From: Leisingera coralii
Lineage (GTDB): Bacteria; Pseudomonadota; Alphaproteobacteria; Rhodobacterales; Rhodobacteraceae
Assembly (NCBI RefSeq): GCF_049056525.1
Contig: NZ_JBHUPT010000030.1
Span: 62,001 to 126,000, forward strand
DNA length: 64,000 bases
Direction: 5' to 3'
The notes beneath the pieces are model-generated. The model made no database searches and had not been told where the DNA came from. It saw nothing but the letters and a program-made list of their open reading frames with translations. A program made the position numbers and the translations under genes. Positions 42,490 through 52,711 of the stretch are shown piece by piece; the first letter of the stretch is position 1; every line of letters starts with the position of its first letter.

Positions 42490-43632
42490 ATGGAACATGC
42501 GTCCCAAATCGCATTTGGGCGGATGGATCAGTGCGGCCAGCTGGCGGGGACTCACGACAAGTGGGACCTTCTGGCTGCGCTCACCCATGCCGCTGCGGAA
42601 TTTGAACTGAGCCACCGCACCCTCGGGGTGCTGAAGGCCTTGCTGACCTTTCTGCCGGAACGCGCGATCAGCGCCGAGCCGGACAGCGCTATTGTGTTTC
42701 CCTCCAACCGCAAGCTGATGGAGCGGCTCAACGGGATGCCCGAAAGCACCCTGCGCCGCCACCTGGCCAAGCTCACCCGGATCGGGATTGTCAGCCGCAA
42801 GAACAGCCCCAACGGCAAACGCTACGCCCGCCGCGCCGGCGGCGATTGCCAGCTGGCCTTTGGTTTCGACCTTTCCCCCCTCGCCCGCCATGCCGGACAA
42901 ATCTTTGACGCCGCGCTGGAGGCCAAGGCCCGCGCCGAGCATCTGGCGGTGCTGCGCGACAAGGTCGCGGTGCTGCGGCAGGAGTTGCAGGACCTGGCGG
43001 ACACCGCAGCAGAGGCGCTGCTGGAAGCCGCCCGCAAACTGCTGCGCCGCAAACCCTGTGAGGCGGAGCTGACCCGGATGGCAGAGGCCCTGCGCGGTGA
43101 AATTGCCAGCCGTGCGCCCCGCGAGGAACCCGAAGAGACCACGCTGCCAGCACGCGTTTTGAGCGCCAGCGGCAGCCGGAATGAGCGGCACATACAGTAT
43201 TCACTAAAAAAAGATTCTGACTCTGAAGAGCCGCAGGCCGAAGCGCCCTGCCCTCAGGCCCAGCATTCAGACGCTGACGATGGAACAGCTGAGAAAGCCA
43301 ATGAACTAACCACCGTCCTGCGCGCCTGCCCGGAAGTGCAAAGCTACTACCCGGGCGGATTGCGCAGCTGGCAGGATGCCGACCGGATTGCTGAGAAGCT
43401 GTCGCCGATGATGGGGATCGAGATGCCCGTTCTCAGCGATGCACGCGCCGCCATGGGCCGCAAGGATGCGGCAACCGCGGTGATGTGCATTCTGGAGAAG
43501 CTGAGCACCATCCGCAGCCCCGGCGCCTATCTGCGGCGGCTGGCGCAAAAGGCGCGGGCCGGTCAGTTCTCCACCGCACCGATGCTGAATGCGCTGCTTC
43601 AGAATGCGGGGGCGAGGCAAGTTGTCAGCTGA
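42490..43632 (+). CDS. repC: RepC: replication initiator
   Basis: Initiator of the repABC replicon, 380 residues. Conserved N-terminal part includes GVLKALLTFLPER and IVFPSNRKLMERLNGMPESTLRRHLAKLTRIGIVSRKNSPNGKRYARR, a winged-helix DNA-binding region; the origin normally lies within this gene. The ATG at 42490 follows a purine-rich run rather than a strong ribosome-binding site. The C-terminal codons and stop run into a parS-like palindrome: the TGA is part of CAGCTGA at its centre. Confidence 0.94.
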   Translation: MEHASQIAFGRMDQCGQLAGTHDKWDLLAALTHAAAEFELSHRTLGVLKALLTFLPERAISAEPDSAIVFPSNRKLMERLNGMPESTLRRHLAKLTRIGIVSRKNSPNGKRYARRAGGDCQLAFGFDLSPLARHAGQIFDAALEAKARAEHLAVLRDKVAVLRQELQDLADTAAEALLEAARKLLRRKPCEAELTRMAEALRGEIASRAPREEPEETTLPARVLSASGSRNERHIQYSLKKDSDSEEPQAEAPCPQAQHSDADDGTAEKANELTTVLRACPEVQSYYPGGLRSWQDADRIAEKLSPMMGIEMPVLSDARAAMGRKDAATAVMCILEKLSTIRSPGAYLRRLAQKARAGQFSTAPMLNALLQNAGARQVVS

Positions 43633-43638
43633 CAACTT
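43619..43638. repeat. parS-like palindrome 1
   Basis: Perfect 20-base palindrome AAGTTGTCAGCTGACAACTT covering the repC stop codon. Same core TTGTCAGCTGACAA as sites at 43741, 43875 and 45556; probable RepB-binding centromere site. Confidence 0.85.
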
Positions 43639-43740
43639 TTTGCCGAAGGCGGGTTTGCGGTTGGGCAGCAGGCCTGGAGTGGCCGTCCGGTGTCTGCGGA
43701 GTCCCTGCCCTGCACCCTGGTTGAAACCTGTCTGAGCTCG

Positions 43741-43778
43741 CCGGTGGAAAAATTGTCAGCTGACAATTTTTCCACCGG
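43741..43778. repeat. parS-like palindrome 2 (38-base perfect palindrome)
   Basis: The core TTGTCAGCTGACAA extended to a perfect 38-base palindrome with outer arms CCGGTGGAAAA. Longest and most symmetric of the four sites, 109 bases after the repC stop; the outer arms could also form a cruciform or a transcript terminator. Confidence 0.88.
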
Positions 43779-43874
43779 TTCGGTTTCCCAGCGGATCAAG
43801 CCTCCATCTGCGGACCGCAATACCGGCTGAAGCAGGCGCCGCTTTTGTCCGCTTGCGCTGGTCCGGGAAAACGG

Positions 43875-43894
43875 AAATTGTCAGCTGACAATTT
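43875..43894. repeat. parS-like palindrome 3
   Basis: Perfect 20-base palindrome AAATTGTCAGCTGACAATTT, between repC and the MFS gene. The surrounding 43633-43995 spacer holds no gene, only this site, site 2 and the end of site 1. Confidence 0.85.
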
Positions 43895-43995
43895 TCACCC
43901 CCGCCGCCGCGTCCAGGTGATCAGGGCGATTGCCTTTGGCACATTCGGACGGCCACAGTGGCGGCAACGTTCCCAGCCCAAGGATCCCGCCATCC

Positions 43996-45309
43996 ATGCT
44001 CTCCATCCTGCGAAACCGCACCTACCGGCATTTGTTCCTGGCTCAGATCGTGGCGCTCACCGGCACCGGGCTGGCCACCGTGGCGCTGGGTCTTCTGGCT
44101 TTCGATCTGGCGGGCGAGCGCGCCGGGCTGGTGCTGGGCACCGCACTGACGATCAAGATGGTGGCTTATGTCACCGTGGCCCCCATCGCCGCCGCCTGGG
44201 CGGAGCAGGTGAACCGGCGGCGGATGCTGATTGCCCTGGACCTGGTGCGGATGGCGGTCGCAGTTTGTCTGCCGTTCGTGTCCGAGGTCTGGCAGGTCTA
44301 TGTGCTGATCTTTGTGTTGCAGTCCGCCTCCGCCGGGTTCACCCCTGCATTTCAGGCCTCGATCCCCGATGTGCTGACCGATGAGAAAGACTACACAAGG
44401 GCGCTGTCGCTGTCGCGGCTGGCGTTTGAGCTGGAGAGCCTGGCGAGCCCGATGCTGGCCGCGGCGCTGCTGCTGCTGGTGAGCTCCGGCACCCTGTTCT
44501 GGGGCACCGCGGCGGGGTTCGCCGGATCTGCCTTGCTGCTGATGTCCATCGCCCTGCCGTCGCCCGCGCCCAAGGCGCCGCGTCCGGTCTGGGAGCGCAC
44601 CACCCGCGGCATCCGAAACTACCTGAAGACACCGCGACTGCGCGGGCTTCTGGCGCTGAATTGGGTTGTCTCCGCCATCGGCTCTATGGTGATCGTGAAT
44701 ACGGTGGTGCTGGTGCGCGCAGGCATGGCGCTGCCCGAAAGCGCGGTGGCTTTGGCACTGGCGGCGTTTGGCGGCGGCTCGATGCTGTCGGCGATGCTGC
44801 TGCCGCGGGTGCTGGAGCGGGTTCCGGACCGGACCGTGATGCTGGCCGGGGCAGGGCTGGGTATTGCCGCCATGGCTTGCCTGGCGCTGGCCGCCTTTGC
44901 CCAGCCGCTCACCTTTGTACGGCTGGCAACCGGCTGGGCGGTGATCGGCGCGGGTTACTCCGCGGTGCTGACGCCGTCCGGGCGGTTGCTGGCGCGCTCG
45001 GCCCATGCGGCGGACCGGCCCGCGATCTTTGCCGCGCAGTTCACCCTGTCGCACGCCTGCTGGCTGCTGTTCTATCCGCTGTCGGCCTGGCTGATGGCCG
45101 CCTGGGGCGGGGGCGCGGCGATGCTGGCGCTGGCGCTCTTGGCCATGGCGGGGCTGATTGCCGCGCAGCGCCTGTGGCCCCGGGACAGCGCATCCCCGGT
45201 TGCGCACAGCCATCCGGACTTGCCAGCCGACCATCCGCATCTGAAGGGCGCCGCACCGCACGCGCATCCGATCATCATCGACGATCTGCACCCGCGGTAT
45301 CCGCAATAA
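43996..45309 (+). CDS. MFS transporter with His-rich C-terminal tail
   Basis: A 437-residue major-facilitator membrane protein. It starts MLSILRNRTYRHLFLAQIVALTGTG and has about ten to twelve hydrophobic segments, with a basic cytoplasmic loop after the sixth (WERTTRGIRNYLKTPRLRG). The last 35 residues are soluble and rich in His, Asp and Pro (HSHPDLPADHPHLKG, HAHPIIIDDLHPRYP), which suggests metal-binding or metal-dependent control. Substrate is not recognised. The ATG at 43996 fits better than an upstream in-frame start because AAGGA lies before it. Located between the replication genes and the hut operon. Confidence 0.82.
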   Translation: MLSILRNRTYRHLFLAQIVALTGTGLATVALGLLAFDLAGERAGLVLGTALTIKMVAYVTVAPIAAAWAEQVNRRRMLIALDLVRMAVAVCLPFVSEVWQVYVLIFVLQSASAGFTPAFQASIPDVLTDEKDYTRALSLSRLAFELESLASPMLAAALLLLVSSGTLFWGTAAGFAGSALLLMSIALPSPAPKAPRPVWERTTRGIRNYLKTPRLRGLLALNWVVSAIGSMVIVNTVVLVRAGMALPESAVALALAAFGGGSMLSAMLLPRVLERVPDRTVMLAGAGLGIAAMACLALAAFAQPLTFVRLATGWAVIGAGYSAVLTPSGRLLARSAHAADRPAIFAAQFTLSHACWLLFYPLSAWLMAAWGGGAAMLALALLAMAGLIAAQRLWPRDSASPVAHSHPDLPADHPHLKGAAPHAHPIIIDDLHPRYPQ

Positions 45310-45351
45310 GAGGCCGAATACCGCTGCCGGGCAGGGCGCGCCGCCTTCATT

Positions 45352-45367
45352 TTATGACTAGACATAA
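45352..45367. promoter_or_regulatory. Operator-like palindrome upstream of hutI
   Basis: TTATGACTAGACATAA, a 16-base palindrome with a single mismatched pair, in the 115-base gap before the hut operon. A HutC-type GntR repressor site would be expected here, although no hutC gene is in the window. Confidence 0.5.
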
Positions 45368-45424
45368 TATCCTAATTGAGTAGCTTATTGCCAAACCGGC
45401 AATCAAGCGACTCGGGGGGATTCC

Positions 45425-46633
45425 GTGACAGGGAACTATGTTCTGACAGGCGCCCGTCTGGCCACGATGGCCAGTGCAGACACGCCTTATGGGCTGATTG
45501 AGGACGGGGCCGCTGCGGTTTCGGACGGCAGGATCGTCTGGGCCGGGCCGCGGGAAAAATTGTCAGCTGACAATTTTCCATGGAAGCATGTTGATCTCGA
45601 CGGGCGGCTGGTGACGCCGGGACTGATCGACTGCCACACCCATATCGTCTTTGGCGGCAACCGGGCGATGGAATTTGAGATGCGCCTCAATGGCGCGTCC
45701 TATGAAGAGGTGGCGCGGGCAGGGGGCGGCATCGTTTCCACCGTCTCGGCCACCCGCGAGGCGTCGCTGGAGGATCTGGTTCAGGGCGCGCTGCCGCGGC
45801 TCGATGCGCTGATCGCCGAGGGCGCCACCGTGGTGGAGGTGAAATCCGGCTACGGGCTGGACCTGGCAACCGAGCTGAACATGCTGCGCGCCGCCCGCCG
45901 CTTGGGCGAACTGCGCCCGGTGACAGTCAAGACCACCTTCCTAGGCGCCCATGCCACGCCCGGCGAATACAAGGGCCGCGATGATGCCTACATCGGCGAG
46001 GTCTGCATCCCCACGCTGCGCGCCGCCCATGCCGAGGGGCTGGTGGATGCGGTGGACGGCTTCTGCGAGAACATCGCCTTTGCGCCTGCGCAGATCGAGC
46101 GCGTGTTCAAGGTTGCCAAGGAACTGGGCCTGCCGGTCAAGCTGCACGCCGAGCAGCTGAGCCACCAGGGCGGCACAGCGCTGGCCGCGCAGTACGGCGC
46201 GTTGTCAGTCGATCATGTGGAATACGCCACCGAGGACGACGCCCGGGCGATGGCCGCCTCCGGTTCCGTCGCGGTGATCCTGCCCGGTGCCTTCTATACC
46301 ATCCGCGAAACGCAGATGCCGCCGATCGAGCATTTCCGCGTCCACGGCGTGCCGATGGCGCTGGCGACCGATTGCAACCCGGGTTCCTCGCCGCTGACCT
46401 CGCTGCTGCTGACGATGAACATGGGCTGCACCCTGTTCCGGATGACGCCGGAGGAGGCGCTGGCAGGCGTCACCCGCAACGCGGCCCGCGCGCTGGGGCT
46501 GACGGACCGTGGAACCATTTCCGCCGGTATGCGCGCCGATCTGGCGGTCTGGGACGTGGAGACGCCCGGCGAACTGGCCTACCGCATCGGCTTCAACCCG
46601 CTTTATACCCGTATCTATGAGGGAAAACGATGA
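45425..46633 (+). CDS. hutI: Imidazolonepropionase
   Basis: Zinc-dependent amidohydrolase of histidine breakdown, converting imidazolone propionate to formiminoglutamate; 402 residues. Metal-binding segments GLIDCHTHIVFGGNR, FLGAHATP, KLHAEQLSHQGG and MALATDCNPGSSP are all present. The GTG at 45425 is preceded by GGGGGGA. A 22-base parS-like palindrome (45556-45577) lies in frame near residues 44-51 (EKLSADNF), in a variable surface region before the first metal motif. It overlaps hutH by 4 bases. Confidence 0.94.
   Translation: MTGNYVLTGARLATMASADTPYGLIEDGAAAVSDGRIVWAGPREKLSADNFPWKHVDLDGRLVTPGLIDCHTHIVFGGNRAMEFEMRLNGASYEEVARAGGGIVSTVSATREASLEDLVQGALPRLDALIAEGATVVEVKSGYGLDLATELNMLRAARRLGELRPVTVKTTFLGAHATPGEYKGRDDAYIGEVCIPTLRAAHAEGLVDAVDGFCENIAFAPAQIERVFKVAKELGLPVKLHAEQLSHQGGTALAAQYGALSVDHVEYATEDDARAMAASGSVAVILPGAFYTIRETQMPPIEHFRVHGVPMALATDCNPGSSPLTSLLLTMNMGCTLFRMTPEEALAGVTRNAARALGLTDRGTISAGMRADLAVWDVETPGELAYRIGFNPLYTRIYEGKR
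45556..45577. repeat. parS-like palindrome 4, inside hutI
   Basis: Perfect 22-base palindrome with core AATTGTCAGCTGACAATT, identical in its central 14 bases to the three sites beside repC but 1.7 kb further on and within a coding sequence, where it encodes KLSADNF. Confidence 0.88.
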
Positions 46634-48153
46634 TCGAGATGATCCCCGGCACGGTGACGCTGGCCACGCTGGAAGATATCTACCGCAACCTGACCCCGGC
46701 CAAGCTGGATGCCTCTGCCCGCGAACCGGTGGAGGCCGCGGCCCGGATGGTGGCGGAGGCTGCGGCGGGCGAGGAAGCCGTCTATGGCATCAACACCGGT
46801 TTCGGCAAGCTGGCCTCGACCAAGATCGCGCCCGCCGACACCGCCACCCTGCAGCGCAACCTGATCCTCAGCCATTGCTGCGGGGTAGGGGAGGCGCTGC
46901 CGGAGGACAAAACCCGGCTGATGATGACGCTGAAACTGCTGTCGATGGGCCGCGGCGCCTCTGGCGTGCGCTGGCTGGTGATCGAGCAGATCGAGCAGAT
47001 GCTGGCGCGCGGCGTGGTGCCGGTGATCCCGTCGCAGGGCTCGGTCGGCGCCTCTGGCGACCTGGCGCCGCTGGCGCATATGGCGGCGGCGATGATCGGG
47101 GCAGGGGAGGCCACCTTCGAAGGCGCCCGCATGTCCAGCGCCGAAGCCCTCAAAAAGGCCGGGTTAGAGCCTATTGTGCTGGGTCCCAAGGAAGGGTTGG
47201 GGCTGATCAACGGCACCCAGTTCTCCACCGCCTGCGCTTTGGCAGGCCTGTTTGACGCTTGGCGCATGGCAGAAGCCTCGATGGCGATTGCCTCGCTGAG
47301 CACCGACGCGATCATGGGCTCCACCGCGCCGCTGATCGCCGACATCCACACCCTGCGCGGCCATGCCGGCCAGATCGACGTCGCGCAGCAGATGCGGGAC
47401 ATCATGGACGGGTCCGAAATCCGCGAGAGCCACCGCGAGGGCGACACCCGCGTGCAGGATCCCTATTGCATCCGCTGCCAGCCGCAGGTGGTGGGCGCGG
47501 CGCTGGACGTGCTGCGGATGGCCGCCAAGACGCTGGAGATCGAGGCCAACGCCGTCACCGACAACCCGCTGGTGCTGGTGAACGAAGGGCGCATCGTCTC
47601 GGGCGGCAACTTCCACGCCGAATATGTGGGCTTTGCCGCCGATCAGATCGCGTTGGCAGTGGCCGAAATCGGCGCCATCGCGCAGCGCCGCGTGGCGCTG
47701 ATGGTGGACCCGACCCTGAGCCACGACCTGCCGCCGTTCCTGACCCCCGATCCGGGGCTGAACTCCGGCTTCATGATTGCCGAGGTGACCACCGCGGCGC
47801 TGATGAGCGAAAACAAGCATTTGGCGAATCCTTGCGTCACCGACTCAACCCCAACGTCGGCAAACCAGGAGGACCACGTGTCGATGGCCGCCCACGGCGC
47901 GCTGCGGCTCACCAAGATGAACGCCAACCTCTCGGTGATCCTGGGCGTCGAAATGCTCTGCGCCGCGCAAGGGGTGGAGGCGCGTGCGCCGCTCAAGACC
48001 TCGGCCCGCTTGCAGGACGTGCTGGCGATGCTGCGCGAGGAAATCCCCTCGCTGGCGGAGGACCGCTACCTGGCGCCCGACATTGAAGCCGCCAGCGCCA
48101 TGGTCCGCGCGGGCCGCGTGGCTGCTGCTGCGGGCGTGGAGGTCAAAGCATGA
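46630..48153 (+). CDS. hutH: Histidine ammonia-lyase
   Basis: Deaminates histidine to urocanate; 507 residues. The MIO-forming Ala-Ser-Gly lies in GSVGASGDLAPLAHMAAAMIG, and the family segment NTGFGKLAS is near residue 55. Other hallmarks are QDPYCIRCQPQVVG and NPCVTDSTPTSANQEDHVSM. Overlaps hutI and hutG by ATGA junctions, so all hut genes are translationally linked. Confidence 0.96.
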   Translation: MIEMIPGTVTLATLEDIYRNLTPAKLDASAREPVEAAARMVAEAAAGEEAVYGINTGFGKLASTKIAPADTATLQRNLILSHCCGVGEALPEDKTRLMMTLKLLSMGRGASGVRWLVIEQIEQMLARGVVPVIPSQGSVGASGDLAPLAHMAAAMIGAGEATFEGARMSSAEALKKAGLEPIVLGPKEGLGLINGTQFSTACALAGLFDAWRMAEASMAIASLSTDAIMGSTAPLIADIHTLRGHAGQIDVAQQMRDIMDGSEIRESHREGDTRVQDPYCIRCQPQVVGAALDVLRMAAKTLEIEANAVTDNPLVLVNEGRIVSGGNFHAEYVGFAADQIALAVAEIGAIAQRRVALMVDPTLSHDLPPFLTPDPGLNSGFMIAEVTTAALMSENKHLANPCVTDSTPTSANQEDHVSMAAHGALRLTKMNANLSVILGVEMLCAAQGVEARAPLKTSARLQDVLAMLREEIPSLAEDRYLAPDIEAASAMVRAGRVAAAAGVEVKA

Positions 48154-48928
48154 TCGAAGTGACCCAAGGCAACTCGCCGCTGGTGCTGGGGCTGCCCCAC
48201 ACCGGCACCGATGTGCCGACGGAGATTTGGGAGTGCCTGAACGAGACCGGCCGGGCGCTCGCCGATACCGACTGGCATATCCACGACCTGTATTCCGGGC
48301 TGGTGGAGGAGGTCACAACCGTCCGCACACCGATCCATCGCTATGTGATCGACGTGAACCGCGATCCGGCGGGAATCAGTCTCTATCCGGGGCAAAACAC
48401 CACCACTCTGGTGCCGCTCACGGATTTTGACGGGCTGCCGATCTGGCAGGAGGGGCAAGAGCCGGATGAGGCGGAAATCACCCGCCGCCGCGACGCCTAT
48501 CACGCGCCCTATCACGCTGCACTGGCGGCGGAGCTGGAGCGGGTGAAGGCGATCCACGGCTTTGCCATTCTCTATGACTGCCACTCGATCCGCGGCGACA
48601 TTCCGTTCCTGTTCGAAGGCCGCCTGCCGGATTTCAACGTCGGCACCAACATGGGCGAAACCTGCGATCCGGCCATCGAGGCGCTGACCGTGGCCCATTG
48701 CGAGGCGGCGGAGGGCTATACCTCCACCCTCAACGGGCGTTTCAAGGGCGGCTGGACCACCCGCCACTATGGCCGCCCCGCGGACGGCCTGCACGCCATC
48801 CAGATGGAGCTGGCGCAGGCCACCTACTGCCAGGAAAGCCCGCCCTGGACCTATCTGCCGGAGCGCGCGGAAGCCCTGCGCGCCCATCTCACCCGTATTC
48901 TCACCGATCTTCAGACCTGGAGGCCCGC

Positions 48929-48932
<4 letters not shown>
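48150..48932 (+). CDS. hutG: N-formylglutamate deformylase
   Basis: Zinc-dependent N-formylglutamate amidohydrolase family, 260 residues, beginning MIEVTQGNSPLVLGLPHTGTD with metal-ligand-type segments DTDWHIHDLY and YDCHSIRGDIP. This is the deformylase of the five-step Hut pathway, which needs a formiminoglutamate deiminase (HutF). No hutF is seen in this operon or window, so it must be elsewhere, or the pathway must use another route. Overlaps both neighbours. Confidence 0.92.
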
Positions 48933-50611
<1,679 letters not shown>

Positions 50612-50620
50612 TTGAGAGAA

Positions 50621-50695
50621 GGCTGAAATCCGGCGCGGATTTCAGCCATGAAAAATCCGATTTTTCATGGCCGTTTTCCGTGCCGGAAAACGGCC
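50621..50695. repeat. Triple-hairpin composite repeat, copy B
   Basis: Three abutting stem-loops in the gap between convergent genes. Hairpin 1: GGCTGAAATCCG/CGGATTTCAGCC at 50621-50647. Hairpin 2: GCCATGAAAAAT/ATTTTTCATGGC at 50645-50671 with a CCG loop. Hairpin 3: GGCCGTTTTCCG/CGGAAAACGGCC at 50669-50695. Hairpins 1 and 2 are almost identical to copy C at 56903-56952. Confidence 0.85.
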
Positions 50696-50702
50696 CCCCG
50701 TT

Positions 50703-51644
50703 TCAGGCGGTGTGCCAGTGCAGCCCGTGCAGCAGCAGCTGCCGCTGCACCCGCCCGGGATAGTCGGTGCAGATGGCATCGACACCAAGGGCGATCATCC
50801 GTTCGATGTCCTCCGGCTCATTCACCGTCCAGACCACCGTTACCAGCCTCAGCGCGCGGGCGCGGGCCAGCGACTCTGGCGTGATATCCAGGAAGTAGGG
50901 GCACCAGAACTGGCCTTTGGCGGCGGCAACGCGGTCCGGCAGGTCCAGGGCGCGGCAGCCTGCCACCGGGTTCACCGCCTTGGAGGAGTCCTCGCCCACC
51001 TCATCGGCATTGTCCGGCAACTGGGTCAGGAAAGAGGCGGGCATCTCAGGCGCAAGCCGCTGGCAGTCGGCGAGCAGGTCCCAATCGAAACTGTGCAACA
51101 CCGTGCGCGGCTGCATTGCGGCATTGCGCACCTCTGCCACCACCGCCTCCACCAGAGCCTGGCGCGCGCCAGTGTCCTCCAGCAGCTCCGGGTCGGACTT
51201 GATCTCCAGCAGCAGGTGCACGTTCTGGTGTTCAGGCCGCTGCAGCAGCGCCAGCAGGTCCGCCAGGCGGGGAATGCGCACGCCTGTCAGGAACGCCTGG
51301 TCCGGAAACCGCCGGCCATAGGCGCTGCGGCCGTCCAGCCCGCCCGCGTCATAGGCCTGCAGCTCGGCATAGGTCAGCGCGGAGACCTTGGGCGGCGTGC
51401 CGTGCAGCCAGTTCCCGCTGGCATCGCGCACCATCGACGGGGTCAGACGATGGTTGTGGGTGATCACCGCCACCCCGTCTCGGGTGGCGGTCACGTCCAG
51501 CTCCAACAGCTCCACCCCGGCGGTCAGGGCAAACTCAAAGCCTTCCATGGTGTTTTCCGGCAGCACGCCGCGGGCGCCGCGGTGGCCGATCAGGCGGATC
51601 ACGCCGGGTTCGGCGGCGAAGGCGGGGATCTGGGGGTACTGCAT
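50703..51644 (-). CDS. ugpQ: Glycerophosphodiester phosphodiesterase
   Basis: Cytoplasmic GDPD-family enzyme, 313 residues, no signal peptide. Catalytic-core motifs are LIGHRGARGVLPENTMEGFEFAL, ELDVTATRDGVAVITHN and LLLEIKSD. It splits glycerophosphodiesters imported by the UgpBAEC system to sn-glycerol 3-phosphate and an alcohol. Its ATG overlaps the ugpC stop (TGATG), so it is the last gene of the ugp operon. Confidence 0.92.
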   Translation of the reverse strand: MQYPQIPAFAAEPGVIRLIGHRGARGVLPENTMEGFEFALTAGVELLELDVTATRDGVAVITHNHRLTPSMVRDASGNWLHGTPPKVSALTYAELQAYDAGGLDGRSAYGRRFPDQAFLTGVRIPRLADLLALLQRPEHQNVHLLLEIKSDPELLEDTGARQALVEAVVAEVRNAAMQPRTVLHSFDWDLLADCQRLAPEMPASFLTQLPDNADEVGEDSSKAVNPVAGCRALDLPDRVAAAKGQFWCPYFLDITPESLARARALRLVTVVWTVNEPEDIERMIALGVDAICTDYPGRVQRQLLLHGLHWHTA

Positions 51645-52699
51645 CAGCCCTCCAGCCGTTTGCCGGTGGCGGCATCGAACAGATGGGTCAGCTCCGGCGC
51701 CACCGCAAAGCGGCGGATGCTGCCGGTGCCGTCATTTGCGTGGCCCGGCACGCTGGCGGTGATGGCGTGCTCCGTGCCTGGCAGGCGGCCGTGGATCAGG
51801 GTGTTGGCGCCGAGCTGCTCCAGCAGCTCCACCTCGATGGCGATGGGGCCTGAGGCATCTTCCATCAGGTGTTCGGGACGCAGGCCAAGGGTGGCGGTGC
51901 CGGAATGGGCGGAGGCCACCGGCAGCACGCCGCCGCCGGGAAGGGCGGCCTGGCCGCCGCTGAGTTCCGCCGGGAAGAAGTTCATCGCCGGGCTGCCGAT
52001 GAAGCCCGCCACAAACACCGAGGCCGGGCGGTCATACAGCTCGATCGGGGTGCCGAACTGCTCCACATAGCCGCCGTTCAGCACCATCAGCCGGTCGCCC
52101 AAGGTCATCGCCTCGACCTGATCGTGGGTCACATAGATCGAGGTCACCCCCAGCCGCTGCTGCAGCTTGCGGATTTCCAGCCGCATCTGCACCCGCAGCT
52201 TGGCGTCGAGGTTGGACAGGGGCTCATCGAACAGGAATACCTGCGGATCGCGCACGATGGCGCGGCCCATGGCAACCCGCTGGCGCTGGCCGCCCGACAG
52301 CTGGCGCGGCTTGCGGTCGAGGTATTGCTTGATCTCCAGGATCTCGGCGGCTTCTTCAACGCGGCGGTTGATCTCGTCCTTCGGCAGTTTGCGGATCTTC
52401 AGGCCATAGGCCATGTTCTGGCGCACCGACATATGCGGGTACAGAGCGTAGTTCTGAAACACCATCGCGATGTCGCGCGCCGAGGGCTCCAGCTCGTTCA
52501 CCCGGCGCCCGCCGATGGCGATCTCGCCGGAGGTGACGCTTTCCAGCCCCGCCACCATGCGCAGCAGCGTGGACTTGCCGCAGCCGGAGGGGCCGACGAT
52601 GACGATGAACTCGCCATCCTTGATGCCGCCGTCGATATGGTGGAGCACCTCGGTCGGCCCGTAGGATTTCACCAGGTCTTTGAGTTGAATGTCAGCCAT
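51644..52699 (-). CDS. ugpC: sn-Glycerol-3-phosphate ABC transporter, ATP-binding subunit
   Basis: A 351-residue MalK/UgpC-type ATPase. Walker A GPSGCGKST, Q-loop VFQNYALYPHM, signature LSGGQRQRVAMGRA, Walker B VFLFDEPLSNLDA and H-loop VTHDQVEAM, followed by a C-terminal TOBE/OB-like regulatory domain. In the ugp operon between ugpE and the phosphodiesterase gene. Confidence 0.93.
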   Translation of the reverse strand: MADIQLKDLVKSYGPTEVLHHIDGGIKDGEFIVIVGPSGCGKSTLLRMVAGLESVTSGEIAIGGRRVNELEPSARDIAMVFQNYALYPHMSVRQNMAYGLKIRKLPKDEINRRVEEAAEILEIKQYLDRKPRQLSGGQRQRVAMGRAIVRDPQVFLFDEPLSNLDAKLRVQMRLEIRKLQQRLGVTSIYVTHDQVEAMTLGDRLMVLNGGYVEQFGTPIELYDRPASVFVAGFIGSPAMNFFPAELSGGQAALPGGGVLPVASAHSGTATLGLRPEHLMEDASGPIAIEVELLEQLGANTLIHGRLPGTEHAITASVPGHANDGTGSIRRFAVAPELTHLFDAATGKRLEG

Positions 52700-52711
52700 C
52701 TGTCAGGCGCC

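Noticed and set aside
43619..45577. CRISPR-like repeat series
   Set aside because: The four repeats are palindromes at irregular spacings (about 100 to 1,660 bases) with no spacers of uniform length; they are parS-like sites.
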